Below, one piece after another: positions 27,419-39,780 of a stretch of 64,000 nt of DNA. Each line of letters starts with the position of its first letter. Within the stretch, counting starts at the first letter, position 1. The translations under genes were made by a program, and so were the position numbers. The stretch covers positions 4,131,199-4,195,198 of the forward strand of contig JACDOX010000051.1 in assembly GCA_014549065.1 (NCBI GenBank), in the 5' to 3' direction. The notes beneath the pieces are model-generated. The model was not told the DNA's origin and did no database searches. It worked only from the letters and a program-made list of their open reading frames with translations. Origin of the DNA: Cardinalis cardinalis. Lineage: Eukaryota; Chordata; Aves; Passeriformes; Cardinalidae.

Positions 27419-29110
27419 GGGAGACTGCTGTCCTCAGCCAAACTNCACCTCAGCCTTGTCAAGAGTTTGTTCTCCCTGACAGCCTCTAATCACCAGCTAG
27501 CCAGTTTACCCAGGGAAAAATTTTATCCTTTCTGCTAGAATTCATTTTTATGACACCTACCATAAGAGACTTAAAAAAATTAGGCATTAAAATGGTTTAT
27601 AGAGGGTATTTTTATAATCCACTAAGCTGTTTTCCATTTCCACTGATATGACATCTCTCAGCTATAATTCATAAATGCCATCAGTTAACAGGCACAGAAC
27701 CTTATCCTAAATTTCTCCTCTCATATGCTTTTCTCATTTAAACTTTCTGTTAAATCTTTGCTGTGCTGCTAAATCCAGAGAGATTTGGCCATAGCTGGGG
27801 GGGAAAAAGTTTAAGTAGCTAATTAATGTCACTGGATTTGGGGCATCCTATCAAGANAGAATATGGAGGAAGCATGTCCTCAATAAATATTTTGAACATT
27901 TAAATAAAGCTAATGCCCCCACCTACACAGGAACCTCTAATACCCTCAGAAAATAAAAATTTTTATAGGCAATAAGTGGCTGTTTTCCCACACAGGGATG
28001 ATAAGGACATTGCATCAGGTATATAGATTTCAGTGCCCCTGGCTGTCCAAACAGTAATTTTTGTCATTGATTGCAGCTCAGAAGGGANTCCCTGTGGGAA
28101 GCACCTGCTTGTGCCAGGGTCCATCCAACCTGGGGACATCCTGGGAGAAAGCATTTATTGACAGCCCTCCCAAAACTCACTTCCTACTTTGATAAAACCA
28201 CAGAAATGCCTGGCAATTATTATAATTCTTGTGGTAGTTAGACATATTCTGCTTTTCTCTGCCAAGATCAGATTGGAAAACTCCAGGTCTCAACACAATC
28301 ACAACTACTAAACCACAGCATGAAAAACAAAANAGAATATACATTCCTCCTTATTTGAAATGCCTCCGTTGTATCTACACTGGGTCTGCTGGGAAATTTG
28401 AATTTGGGTGGAGTTTGAAATTTGGGCTGCATGTAGTCATTTGGTTATGGAAATTCCTACCTTGGAAGAGGTGAGCCTAAAAGAATGGAGATTTTTAAAA
28501 CTTCTTTAGGGTGGGCATGAAGATACCTCCTTGCCTCTCTCTAGGCTAAGGATGGCTCATGGTCCACTCAGACCACTAAAGGCCTGATGAGTTTCCAGTC
28601 CCAACCAGTGAAGCATTNTGGGTGGGAGAGAAGCATCCCCAAAGTGCCTTCTCTACATGGAGGGGAGAGGAAGCATGGAAGACACATGGGGACAACAAGC
28701 CAAGGCACCTGCCCCCTATTGTTTCATCTAATAAAGTCCTAATCCTAGTGGGATCAGAGTTTTGGCTCAGATAAGCAGAGTATCCATGGCCTTTAACCTT
28801 TTTACTTTTCCCAAAGGAAGTTTCAAAAGAAAGAATACTCAGTAGAAAGTTATTGATAATCTTTAGCCTTAAAGATCAAAAAGGGAAATTAAAGGTTCAT
28901 TGCCTGGGCTGAATGGAAAGGCTCCACTCACTGCAGTGCTGCCTGGTGCTGCACAAAAGTGAACTCAAGAGAGGCCATCCTCCCCTGTGCCAGGGTCACA
29001 GCTAAATGCACCTCTCTCCATCTCCTCCCATCAGGGGATTAAACTCTTCCCTGTGGGCAGCAGGGGAAGAAGCAGAGCTGGTTCACATCCTCCTCTCCCC
29101 AGGTGCCTCA
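27419..29110. other. Intron 2 sequence, AT-rich, no recognised gene
   Basis: The block at about 28380-28800 has an AATAAAG near 28730 and might be an old repeat, but no ends or target duplication could be placed. Confidence 0.5.
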
Positions 29111-29167
<57 letters not shown>

Positions 29168-29180
29168 TTGTCCCTGTCCC
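29111..29180. repeat. (TCCCTG)n hexamer microsatellite, about 11.7 copies
   Basis: TCCCTG units run without interruption except for one TCCTTG unit near 29165. The period is a multiple of three, so it leaves long dipeptide-repeat frames (Ser-Leu, Val-Pro, Gly-Thr) in several frames. These are not genes. Confidence 0.95.
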
Positions 29181-31710
29181 AGCCCTGCCCAGAGCCACAC
29201 GTGGGAGGAGGATGAGGACTGAGACAAGCAGGTGATTCATGCTGGTGTTTTTATCCCTTGGGGGGTGGAGATGAATGACCCAGACTACCAATGTGAAGGA
29301 CATTTCCCTGCTGTNACCACAGCCACGGGAGAGCAGGTGCTGACAAATAAGGCCTGTGGCCGCTTGGTGTGGCCCCTTTACACTTCCACTTCGCTGCTCC
29401 ATGAAGAGTCTGCTTGGGGAAAATCCCTGCCAAGGATGCTGCGTGCAGAGGCAGTCTCTGCTCACCCACTCAGAGCACCTGTGTGGCCTTTTCCCATATG
29501 CTGCTGCCTGGCACTGCCAGGAGAACAGGAGTAGATCCCCCATCACCTCCCAGGCAGCACAGGCTGCTGCTCATGTGCCAGCAGACACGGGAGAGCTCTG
29601 GGGGTGCACCAGACAGCCATCCCCACCTGCCAAGGGTCTGGGGACCCACACAAAGAGGGATCAGATTCATTAGGAAGAGGAGGAATTATAAATATGAGNC
29701 TAAGCTAATGAGGCCAATGTGGGTCTGAACAGAAATTCAAAGCTGTGTCCTCTCCTATGGGCAAGTGCTCACTCAGGTCTCCCCACTTATTTATCAACAC
29801 TGGCAGGCACAGAAAGCACATCCTGCCTTCTGAGCATCCAGACTTTTCCAGCAGAACCAGAGGGAATCCAGGGATTCTCATGCTGCCTTTGGTGTGCCTC
29901 ATTAATGTCACTGTCCAGTCTCACTGAGGAGAAAATCAACAAAACAAACAACCCAAAAACTGGACAACAGGATGGGACAATATCCCAAATCCCCTTAAAA
30001 TATAACTTTTCCCTAAAGCCACCCCTCACAGGCAGTCTCACACAGGAGGAAGAGCTGAGGTCTCAAAGGCACAGGTCGGTCACTTGAGGCTGGAAGTCAA
30101 AGCCTCCCTCAACCTCAGGACATGTCTGAGAAGTGATTAGCCTTTCAGTCTTTGCAGACACTGCCCAAAGCATCAGGCCCTGCTCCCTTGGGAGCTCAGA
30201 CTTTGTCCTTTTCTGNGCTGGAGCCTGCAGGAGCTGCAGAGCCCCACAGTGAGAGGGATCAGAGCAGACATCTCCCTGCTGGCCTCAGCTGCTGCCTGGG
30301 ATGGGACAGACCTGCAACCAATGTTCATCTAAAGAACACCTTAGAGGCTGCCCTAGTGCCACTGCCACGAGCCCTCAGCTCTCATTTATCNTCTGTGCCT
30401 GATGCTACCACTTGCCTAAAACTCAATACACCCTTTTCAGGATTTTTATTTAACCATTGATNTCTTAGTGTATCCCCTTGCATATTTTATTTTCCTCTTA
30501 CTTCTTGAGGAAAGAAATTACAGGGAGAAGGCATTAGAGCTCCTCAGCCATCTCATAACTCTGACATAACAGAAAACAAGGTNCAAGACTGATGCCAAAT
30601 AATACCAAAATCTCACTCTGGGAGAGATGAGGATCTGGGGAAGGGGATCAGCTGCCACACAAAGCATCCCACAGCACTGTGACAAACCAAGGCAGNGAGG
30701 AGCAGCTGAGTGCACCCTCCAGAACAGATCTCTGGCTGCAGGGACTTGTTTGGGGCTCCAGGGTGGCCCCACAGCCACTGTGCAGCACCAGACTTTGGGG
30801 AAGCAAATGGGAGGACATGGCAGAGGAAGCAGCTCTGTGCTGAGGCAGCAGGAAATCCAGGCCAGGCAGCAGCAGGTGCTGCCTGTGGGTGGGATACTGT
30901 GCATGGCAGACTCAGCCTGCCTGGAGCTGCAGAGAGGGGCTCCATACAAGGGGGCTGGAGCAGCCTCTTCACCTTTCCTGCATCAGCATTTTGGGCAAAA
31001 NACTCTATTCTCATGGACAAAGAGAAGTAAAGGAGAAGTAGGAGAGAAGCCATCTCCCAAGGATTTTTTCAGAGCAGGAATGCTCCAACTTCTCAGAGGA
31101 AAGAGTGCTCTGCTGCTGCTCAACATCGTTCTCCCTTCTTCCCGAAAAAGAAATCTTAGTGAGGAAGTCAGAAAGGAGAGTTCTTCCCAAAAATGGACTC
31201 ATTACTGGGCTCCAGGTGCCAACTCTTAAAGCAAATTCTTTCAGTCTCACACGGCGTCTTTAAGAAATGATACATTGCACTGGCTCAGAAGAAACCCTCT
31301 GCTCCCTGATCATAAATGAGTTGTTAGCAGAAGTAGCAGGCTCCCAGATCCATTTGTGATCCAAAGGACTCACAGATGCTTCCCATTTCTGCAACGCCAA
31401 ACCAGAGAACACCAGGCAGGGAGGGATGGGAAGGAGCCTCCTGCTCCTGTCTGCCTGCTGCTCTCCAGTGGCTAAAGGGAGACTCTCAAGTGCAGGTTCC
31501 CTTTGATGGAGCCTTTTTTTTTTTAATGTAGATTTGCTGTTGTTGAAAGCTGAGAATTTTTCTGTATTGCCTGCAGGCAAGGATGGCTAAGGAAAAACCT
31601 CACCCCTGTGTGCTGCACCTCGTGTGCTCTGGACAAGAATTATCCTATGGCACAGGCACCCCTTGTCCTACAGCCACACACCTCATCCCTCTGCACAGCT
31701 GGGACAACAC
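29181..31710. other. Intron 2 sequence with no recognised feature
   Basis: Moderately GC-rich with several chance frames up to 200 codons (30627-31229 plus). None resembles a known protein. Confidence 0.5.
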
Positions 31711-31830
31711 ACCTTGGATGAGATAAACACACCTTGGATGAGATAAGAACACCTTGGATGAGATAAACACACCTTGGATGAGATATACACACCTTGGATG
31801 AGACAAACACACCTTGGATGAGACAAACAC
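31711..31830. repeat. Minisatellite, exactly six 20-base units
   Basis: The unit is ACCTTGGATGAGATAAACAC, in six head-to-tail copies with no length variation. Differences are point changes only: copy 2 has AAGA, copy 4 has ATAC, and copies 5 and 6 have GACA instead of GATA. Twenty is not a multiple of three and the minus strand has no stop in any phase, so three overlapping minus-strand frames run through it. They are by-products. Confidence 0.97.
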
Positions 31831-34079
31831 CTCCAAAGGCTCCTGTGGTCCCACCTACGGATGCTGCTGTACCTGAATATCTTGGCCCCAATTTTCTCCA
31901 TCCCCATCCTCCACAACACTGCTCTAGATTTCACTCCACAGTCCTGGGGATGACTTTTTTTCACCCNCTGTTTGTTTTTAAAGTTGCTAGTTTGGATTCA
32001 CACTTTTGCTTTCTGTCCTGAGACAGGNTTGAAGCAGGAAACCTGAATGCACGTTGCTCTGCAACTCCTCTGAGACTGCTGCCAAATGGCAATTAGAACT
32101 CGTGACAGATTGGGATGGGATTCAGAATTCCCAAGATTTTCAGGTGTGTTTTGATCTAGAGCTCTGGGTCTGATTTGTCTCAGCTGCTACAGGATGCCTC
32201 TATAGAAATTACTCTCTTTTTAAATTATTTTTTTTTTAATGGGCCAAGCAATGGGTTTTTTTCCTTTCCCACAAGATTGTTAGTTCCAGTGCTACATGAG
32301 GTTTAACTGTGGTCATCCCATTTGAGCCGGTGGGGGTTGCTCAGTCAAACCCCTGGGTGCTGTTCTGGAAATGCCACAGCATCTGCAGGCATTCCTCCCC
32401 TGATGACACCAACCCCGTGGNTCCCCCAGAGCCCAGTCCCAGGGACAGGCACTGTCAGCCAGGAGTGTATCAAAGGGAAGAGGGAGAAAGAGAGCTGCAT
32501 GAAGACTGCAAAAGCAAAGGCATGGCTGTTAGAGCACTGCAAACACTCCTGCCAGCAGCAAGCCCATGAAAAGTGAGAAACAGAAGGGGCCAAGAGGATA
32601 AAAGCTCCTCACAGGACAATGCCAGGCCCCTGCCCTTGGNGGGCCACTGCAGTGCAGTACCAAAATCCAGAAGGAGAAGCTGAACAGAGCAGNTCCTGTG
32701 CCATGAACAGCTGTTTCCTTCACTCCTCAGCAATACATCAGAATGGCACAAGTGCAAAGAGCCTGTTTGCAATGNGCTGCCTGCTTTTATCAAAGCCTGT
32801 ACAGGCTGCTTACAGAGAGAGCAGCAAAGTGTTTGATACTGCTGAGATGTCACCTTCAGCAGAGTATTGAGGAATTAGCAGAAGAGCACAATGCAGCTGC
32901 AGATGCTTTGGGATAGGATTCNGCTCACCTGCCTCCCAAAGTCTCATGCTAAACTCAGCCAAAATGAACACAGCTCTGTTGCTTCACCTGGTACCTCACA
33001 GAGGAAGGAAAAGTTCAACCAGGGGACATGTGGACACAGGTGAGGACTCACTTTGATGGGCTAAATATTCTCAAACAAAGAAGAGAAGTTTGGGAATGGC
33101 CACTGGAGCTGCTGCCTGAGATGCTGAGTGTTGGTACTTCCAACACAGTGTGACTGCTAAGCCCATAAAACTGTGATGATGCTTGAGTGAGAGTTTCCTC
33201 TTCCACAGAACAAGCCTGTACCCCAAAGCAGTGCTTGTTTCTCCAGGACAAGAAATGGTGTGGGCTGTTAGGGGAAGGGCTCATCCCTGAAGGCGTGTGC
33301 NTGCTCTGGAAGCAGGGGTGGAAATGCAGGAGCTGTCTCAGGTCCCACCTGAGGGCTGCACAGTGAATTCTCTGCCCTCCAAGCATCAGCACACAGACAT
33401 GGGCATGTCTGGGAGCACAAGGAGCTGATTTTCCAGTCTGTGTGTGGCTGTGGATGGGTGACCTCCTGCAGGCCCTGGGACTGCTCGGGGCTCTGTGGGC
33501 TCAGGAGAGGNGCTGGGATCTGCTCCCCCCGAGGTCTCTGTGAGTCTGGCACTCGAGGCTGCTAAGGTGGAGGATGTTATGGTATAGATGACTCAANGTT
33601 AGAAATCTGCCTGACTTCATCCACACATTTCTTGCAGGTTCCCAAACAAATGATGACTCTCAACGCCTGCCAGCCAAGGCTAATCCAGGTCCCAGACTCT
33701 GGGGCCTGAGGAGATCTGTTCCCTGGCAGTGCAGGAGAGGCTCCACTCTCCCCACAGCCTCTGCCTTTGCTGTCCCCACAGGACAGGAGCACAGGGACAC
33801 CCAGATTGCCATCCCCACACCTTGAAGCTGCAGACAGTGGCTTTTGGCACAGCCATAATGAGCTGAGCAGGAGACCCCAGAATGAAGATAGGCTGGAAGA
33901 CTGAATTAATTCTGATTAAATCCGTGAAATGCACTCAGATCTGCCTTTGCTGGGGACAGGCTGGGGACAGCTGCTGTGCCTGCCTGTTTTTCTGGGACAG
34001 TGAGCTGGGAACAGCACTGCTCCCTGCCTCCTCCTCACCTGCAACAGCCCCCTCTCCTCACTCCTTCCCCCACTGCAGC
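31831..34079. other. Intron 2 sequence with no recognised feature
   Basis: No exon or named repeat was seen. A T run lies at about 32228-32239. Confidence 0.5.
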
Positions 34080-34084
34080 CTGGG

Positions 34085-34205
34085 TGGTTTGGTTTCCATT
34101 ACTTCCTTTGGTAGTTCATTAAAGACATTAATCACCTTCTGCACCACGACATTTCTCCTGAACTCCCTGCAGGCCAGGCCTCTTTCTCTGCTGGCTGCTC
34201 AGCCC
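34085..34205 (-). mobile_element. Possible ancient CR1/L3-like LINE remnant
   Basis: The words CATTAAAGACATTAATCACC, TTCTGCACCACGAC and ATTTCTCCTGAACTCCC follow the order seen in reverse-complemented, old CR1-type 3' regions (the 'frequently fails, hardly diverges' body upstream of the tail). The match is from memory and weak. Confidence 0.3.
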
Positions 34206-37200
34206 TTGCAGGCACTGTGCTGGTGGCTCAGACCTGCCCTCGTTTCCCTGCTGACCTGGGGTCACCCCAAGCCTCCCCTGCCATGCATGCTGTGACAAGA
34301 GCCTCCTTCCAGCTCACCTTCACCCCACTGNGGTCTGCATCCCAGCATTTGTGTCCCTTTGCCCTGGCCAAACACTCCCAACACATGACTATCATGCATC
34401 ACCTGCAGGAAGGTGGAGGACGGGAGGAACCTGAGCTGTGGTGCTGTCCAAACAGGAGACACCATTAGCCCCAGCTCAGATCTGAGCAGAAGGAGGCACA
34501 GCCCTCAGAAAGAAAACCTCCCCTTGCTTAGCTGAGGGCTGAAAAGAGNGACAAGGGAGAACTCCACCTATTGCACATCACAGCCCCTCCAGAGCTGCTG
34601 CCCCATCCCTTTCCCACGTCATGTCTCCTACTCCAGGGTTTCTTCACCCTCTGTTGGACTTTGCTTGCCTGTGCTTTCCTCACAAGCTCCCAGGCCTGCT
34701 GGTAATTTTTTATGCTGTTTACCTGCCAGAATAGCAGTGCTGTCCTCCCTCTATGGGATGGCACTGAATGGGATGTGGGTGCTGCATGGAAGGAAAGCCA
34801 ACAAGGCTCAGGGCATTCAGGGGATGTTGGCAGCCCAGCAGGAGAAAAACCACATCTGAATCTGTGTAATCACTGATGTCTTTTGCTTGTTGAAGCTCAC
34901 TGCTAGGAAAGATCAAAGCAAAGTGTTTGGGAGGGCGGGGAGGTGAGGAATAGCCCTTGATTTCATGTGAGATTCTTCCACATTCTGCATCCAGATTGCT
35001 TACAGAGGTTTCTGTATCTCTCCTCTGACCCTCCAGCCCTCAACCTTTCATCTCCCTCCCACTTCATCTCCATTAGCATAGTGGCAGGATCTCACTTACT
35101 AAATCTAAGCCAAGACTCCTATAGCATATAGAGAAATGCAGACACATATGCCACATCCACACGCGAATCCTGCCATCAGTACAACTCAATCTTAGACATC
35201 AGTTGTTTTCTTTTGCACTCCTCCACTCTGTCAAAAACAAATAAAATCAAGGAACGAAAAGACCCTCTTAAAGAAGCCAAGATATGGCAATTTTTAGCTG
35301 TCACTCACTTCTTCACTGCCTCTCACTGCTGCTTCCTCAAGGGGTCACTCAGTCTGGCGAAGCATAAGCACAATCTGAATTGCAACCTTGGGTGAGGATT
35401 GGCAGCGTTTGGTTTGCAGGCAACAGGGAAAATAACTGATCCACATGAGAAAAAGAATCAGCATTTCAGGAGGCCTTTGTCTTTTTGTGTTGTTTTTTTC
35501 TGGGAGGTGTTTTTCTTAAGAGTGCCCCAGAGGGGACAAGTGGGTGGCTGCTAAAAGGACAGTGTGAGAAAATCAGCTGGAGGCTCGTTACTGTTGAAGC
35601 TAATGAGCAAACACTTCAGCAGGTGAGCAGGGAGCAGTTTCTGCTGGATGCCACGCTGTTATAGCCCCAGTAATCCACTACCATTTTGAAATATTTTTTG
35701 CTGGAGTGATGGTGGGTTGCAAATGGCTTGGTTTGGATCCCCTTCTGCACCTTGCCTAACTCCTGACTTCCTCAGGTGTTACCAAAGGATTTCACANGGA
35801 GCTCTTCACTGGGAAAAACAGTGCTCTGTTTCATTTCTACACAACTAAAATAAGAGAAATAAAACCCCTCTTTAAAGGAATGCAGTTGAAATAAATGCAT
35901 CTTTGTCTTCAGACTTGTGTTAATACCTCACCCCTGAGAATTTGGAGCTTCAGAATATTAAAGTCTCTCTGACTTATTGCTTCTTTAAGGAGCATGTTGG
36001 TTTTGTGTTTGCTCTGAGCTCCACATGTTACTGAAGCTAACTGGGACCTTTTCCATTTCTGGTGGCAGAGAGCTGCTGCCTTTGGGGCCCTAACCCTATT
36101 AAAGGAAATGTAAATGTATATATCTAAAATTCCCACCAGTTTTGGAAATGAACAGCACACTTCCCCACGCTGCAATCCTTGCAGTCACATGAAGATTTCC
36201 ATTCTCACCTTGCTAATAATGCCAAAAAATAAAGCCTGTCTTCTTCTGGCCTAGTAGAATCCCTATCACATGAAAAAGCTTTATTTTTAGAGAAGAAAAG
36301 ATAAGCTGTGAGTGGAAGCTGTGACTGTCTCACAAAGGACAGGTCTGGCCTGTGCTGCTCACTGTTTCTCAAATCCCTCTTCTGCCTACAGCAGAGCCCA
36401 AATTTTACTTCTTCACTCTCTTTTCTGCTTGTCACCAGTGCTGGGATCCTTTCCAGATGAGCAGATAGATTTGCAGGTGTGAAATTCCCCTTATTCCTCC
36501 CTCTGATTTTTCCTTATGGCGTTATATCTGCTTTTCTTCCCAGGCAACTCTCCCACCACCTGGGATTAAAAAAATTAAATACACAAAAAATAGTCATGCA
36601 AAGAATATGTGTCCCCACGGCCTTTGAAGAGATGGACACACCAGACNGGGGGACACTTTTCCTGATGTGTGGTGCCAGCCTCTCACAGGGCTGCCAAGAG
36701 ACAAGGGGAGCCCCAACAGTTCCCTGCTGATGGAATTGGCCCACATTTACCCAAACCCCTCTGTGCCCAGATCCCTGGAGACAGACAGACAACCTGCCCT
36801 GTCCTAGCAGCCACAGCTGAGGGAACGGCTCAGCAATCATNTTCTAAATGCTTTTCCTTCTTGGGGGAGTCATATGGGACAAGCTCCTGCCTCCTTCAGT
36901 GGTGACTGTGACCGCTGAGCACCCNGCACCCACCCTGGGGTCCTGCTGGGACACAGGGGGCCAGTGTCACCTCCAGGACCTGCTCCCTCCTGTTTGGCAG
37001 GATTTCACCCATCAGCACACTCCAAGCTGCTGGCATCTCNCTGAACAAACACACACTTACTAGAAAGCTACAGCCCATCCCTGCCCAAAACTGAGCAACC
37101 TTAACCTGAGGTTGATCTAACGTGAATTGATGCTCTGTGATTCATCTGTCTGCATCACATCTTTTCCTGTTACATAATCCAAGGAGATGTATCTCCTTGT

Positions 37201-39299
37201 AGTACCTGTGTTGTATTAATCAGACTGCATCTGATCATTAAATCCGTGTTTCTGTTGGCTTAACTCACATTAAATAGTCATAGCAAACATCCTGAGCTCT
37301 GCAGGGAAAAAAAAATCCCAGAGCACTTACATGAGATTTCTGACACTGTGAAAATAGAAACAAGTTTAGCAACAAACGCCACAACTATTAGAGGGCTGGG
37401 CTTATTTAGACTGTGGAAACTTAATTATAAAAATTGCATTCTAACTGATTACTGCTGGAATAATTACAGCAACACCTTTACAAGAAATGGTGACCATCAT
37501 ATGTTTGTCAACAAAGAAGCTTCCTTTAAATTCAACACCCAATAATTGTTTAATTAAATCAAATTTAGTTCCTCATTTGAGAACATTCAAATGCTTGCCT
37601 ATGCCTTCCTATCTCTGAGAGGTAATTTAGGAGATAAAAAGCAATTTCTATAAATACTCTATCTATATANGTAAGTATCCAAGGAAAAGAAGAAAAGGAA
37701 AGACTTCATTTCATAGCTGATCTGGATNTAAGCTTGCTGCTATTGATAAGAACATAAGAACAGAGTGAGTGATCACTACAAATCCCTCTCTAATTGGTGC
37801 TTGGAGGCCTTAATAAAATATGAACAGAATCCAAACTACATGTTCATTTTCTAATTTGCAGAACAGATTCAACTGTTGATATTCTAGCAGCACCCACAGC
37901 ATATACTCAGAATGAGGACCCCACAGTAACTGCATCTGTGCATACAGGGAAGGAGAGGGATAAATAATTCATTGTTTTTCAGCCTCTTTACAAGTTTTCT
38001 TGCAGCTGCAAAATCCTGTTGCTGTCCTGTGCAGACCCCTGTGTTTCAGGTGTGCAGCTCCTGAGTGTCCCTTGCCAGCAGCCCACCACCCAAGCACACA
38101 AAATCTGGTGGCTGCCTCAGTAAAACNGCAGGGCTCAGTGACGAACAGGGGCTATTTTAGTCACTGGTCATCCCTGCAAAGCAGTCTGAGTTTTGCAGGG
38201 GCAGATTTACCAAGCTGGTGACTCACCTGGTGTGGCAGCTGCTGACCCAGGGCAGGCTGCTGCTGAGCCATCCCCTTAGGACAGCCAGAGCAGCCTCCAC
38301 GCCTGCCTGGTGCTGCCAGCATCACCTGGGGACCCCAGCCAAAGGCTGAAAGCAGGAATCTCTGCACCACAAATTAAATAAAGCTATGGAGCTGTGGCTG
38401 AAACAACTCATAGTCCCTGAGGAGCCGGGCTGTGCTCAGGACGGGATGCGCATTGCACTGTGCACAGCTGGAGGCTGAGATGAAGAATAGGANAAAACTA
38501 TTGCCAGCACAGGTTGACTCAAGAAAGAAACCTCTNATTCCTTTGCTGTCAACAGCAGACAGTGCTCCCATCCACTGTGGGCCTTCCAGGGACAGGAATT
38601 TGCAGATCTCTCTTAAGCTGCAAAGCTCCTGTGCCCTTGCATCTGGCACAGAGCATCCCCCTTCCCACCCCTCTCCATTCTGACCTGCAGCACCAACTCT
38701 CCTGTGCTGAGTCTGCCCTGAGAGCAGTCAGACATGGCAAAAACCAGCATGGCAGGGTTTGCTAGACTGTGTGGAGGGAATAAAGCTCTTTTCCAAACAT
38801 GGATGGAGACAGAAGCTCTGAACATGTCTTTAAAGCTAAAGAAGGGTTTGCTCTGCTATGTCACCAGGTGAACATTTCATCCTCCCCACNCCATCATTTT
38901 ACCCTTTACAGTCACCTGGCACTGCTGTGTAATTCTGCTGAAGGAAGGACTCCCAATTCACCCTCCTCCCCTAAACAATTTCCTTGGCCTTTGAAGAAAC
39001 AGCACAAAATTATAAAGCCTCCTAACCTTTAGTTAAGAACCCTGAGAGTGGCAGGTGTGTACTTTCATACGGGTAAGCCCCATGAGGCACCCAGCTGCAA
39101 CCACGGAGCGTGTTCATTATCAGCTATTCTGTGGGATGGAATGAATTCAGGNAGATATTTCAGTTATTGAAATGTGCCCGTGCCTCAGTGATGCAACAAC
39201 ATTAGCATCAACCCCACACATGAAACAGGAAGTCACCACACATCTCCACAACCTCTTCTTGCTTTCTTAATGATTCTGGTTTGCCTAAAATCATCATCT
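34206..39299. other. Intron 2 sequence with no recognised gene
   Basis: The part at 37130-37960 is AT-rich with many TAATT words and could hold conserved non-coding sequence. An AAGAACATAAGAACAG word at 37747 is too short to call a repeat. Confidence 0.5.
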
Positions 39300-39406
39300 C
39301 CTGACGTGTTGCACACAGGGACCACAGGACCCGCGCTGAGCTTTTCACAATCACTNTGTAACGATAAAAAGTCCGCATCTAAACCACCAGAAATGTGGAA
39401 GTTGTT

Positions 39407-39433
39407 GCTGGGCTGTCACAGTGACAGCCCAGC
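39407..39433. repeat. 27-base near-perfect palindrome
   Basis: GCTGGGCTGTCAC (39407-39419), one central base A, then its exact complement GTGACAGCCCAGC (39421-39433). The 13-base arms with a one-base centre could form a cruciform or bind a symmetric protein. Confidence 0.95.
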
Positions 39434-39559
39434 GACTACAGCAGCCTCAGGGCATTCTCCAGATTCCCCCCTCGGATGGGTGACATTGTCGTTGTCACCA
39501 ATTCGGCGCGTCGTTAGCGGCGCTGTCACCTGGGCAGGAGCTCCCGGCGTCACTGCAGC

Positions 39560-39604
39560 CACTGTCACTGTCACTGTCACTGTCACTGTCACTGTCACTG
39601 TCAC
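39560..39604. repeat. (CACTGT)n hexamer microsatellite, 7.5 copies
   Basis: An uninterrupted CACTGT array. Each unit makes a CTGTCA word at the junction, which on the minus strand is TGACAG, the core of MEIS/PREP/TGIF homeodomain sites. It produces Val-Thr and Ser-Asp repeat frames that are not genes. Confidence 0.96.
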
Positions 39605-39780
39605 ACCACAGCTGCTCATCCCCAGCAGCTCCGGGCCAGGCAGAGGTGAGCAGTGCCACAGCTGATGCCCAGGTACGCTTTGCACACGATTTCCTCAGCC
39701 GGGCTGCTGCCACTGTGCTGCACCTCATCCCCACCCCACAGCCCGCCCAGCCAGGGGTCTGCCTCTGCGGGCAGCACTGA

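Larger units (their letters stand above)
39300..39780. promoter_or_regulatory. Intronic CpG cluster, candidate regulatory element
   Basis: I count 22 CpGs in about 480 bases, with 12 of them between 39470 and 39560, against a strongly CpG-poor surrounding. The cluster holds a TGACGT half-site (39302-39307), a 27-base palindrome (39407-39433), a second short inverted repeat GGTGACA/TGTCACC (39479-39499) and a CACTGT array. It lies 2.4-2.9 kb inside intron 2 from exon 2. It could be an alternative promoter or an enhancer. No first exon with a GluA1 frame is visible. Confidence 0.5.

Noticed and set aside
26764..27538. Long frames across the N gap
   Set aside because: They exist only because N codons are not read as stops.
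28380..28800. Possible LTR or other repeat with AATAAAG near 28730
   Set aside because: No matching ends, target duplication or promoter layout could be placed.
30627..31229. Plus-strand open frame of 200 codons
   Set aside because: Low-information Gln/Gly/Ala-rich translation with three ambiguous codons and no recognised family.
31640..31964. Three overlapping minus-strand frames with repeated SHPRCVYLIQG-type peptides
   Set aside because: They come from the 20-base minisatellite, which has no stop in any phase on that strand.
37740..37765. AAGAACATAAGAACAG, resembling the start of some reptile CR1 elements
   Set aside because: The match stops after about 16 bases and the following sequence does not agree.
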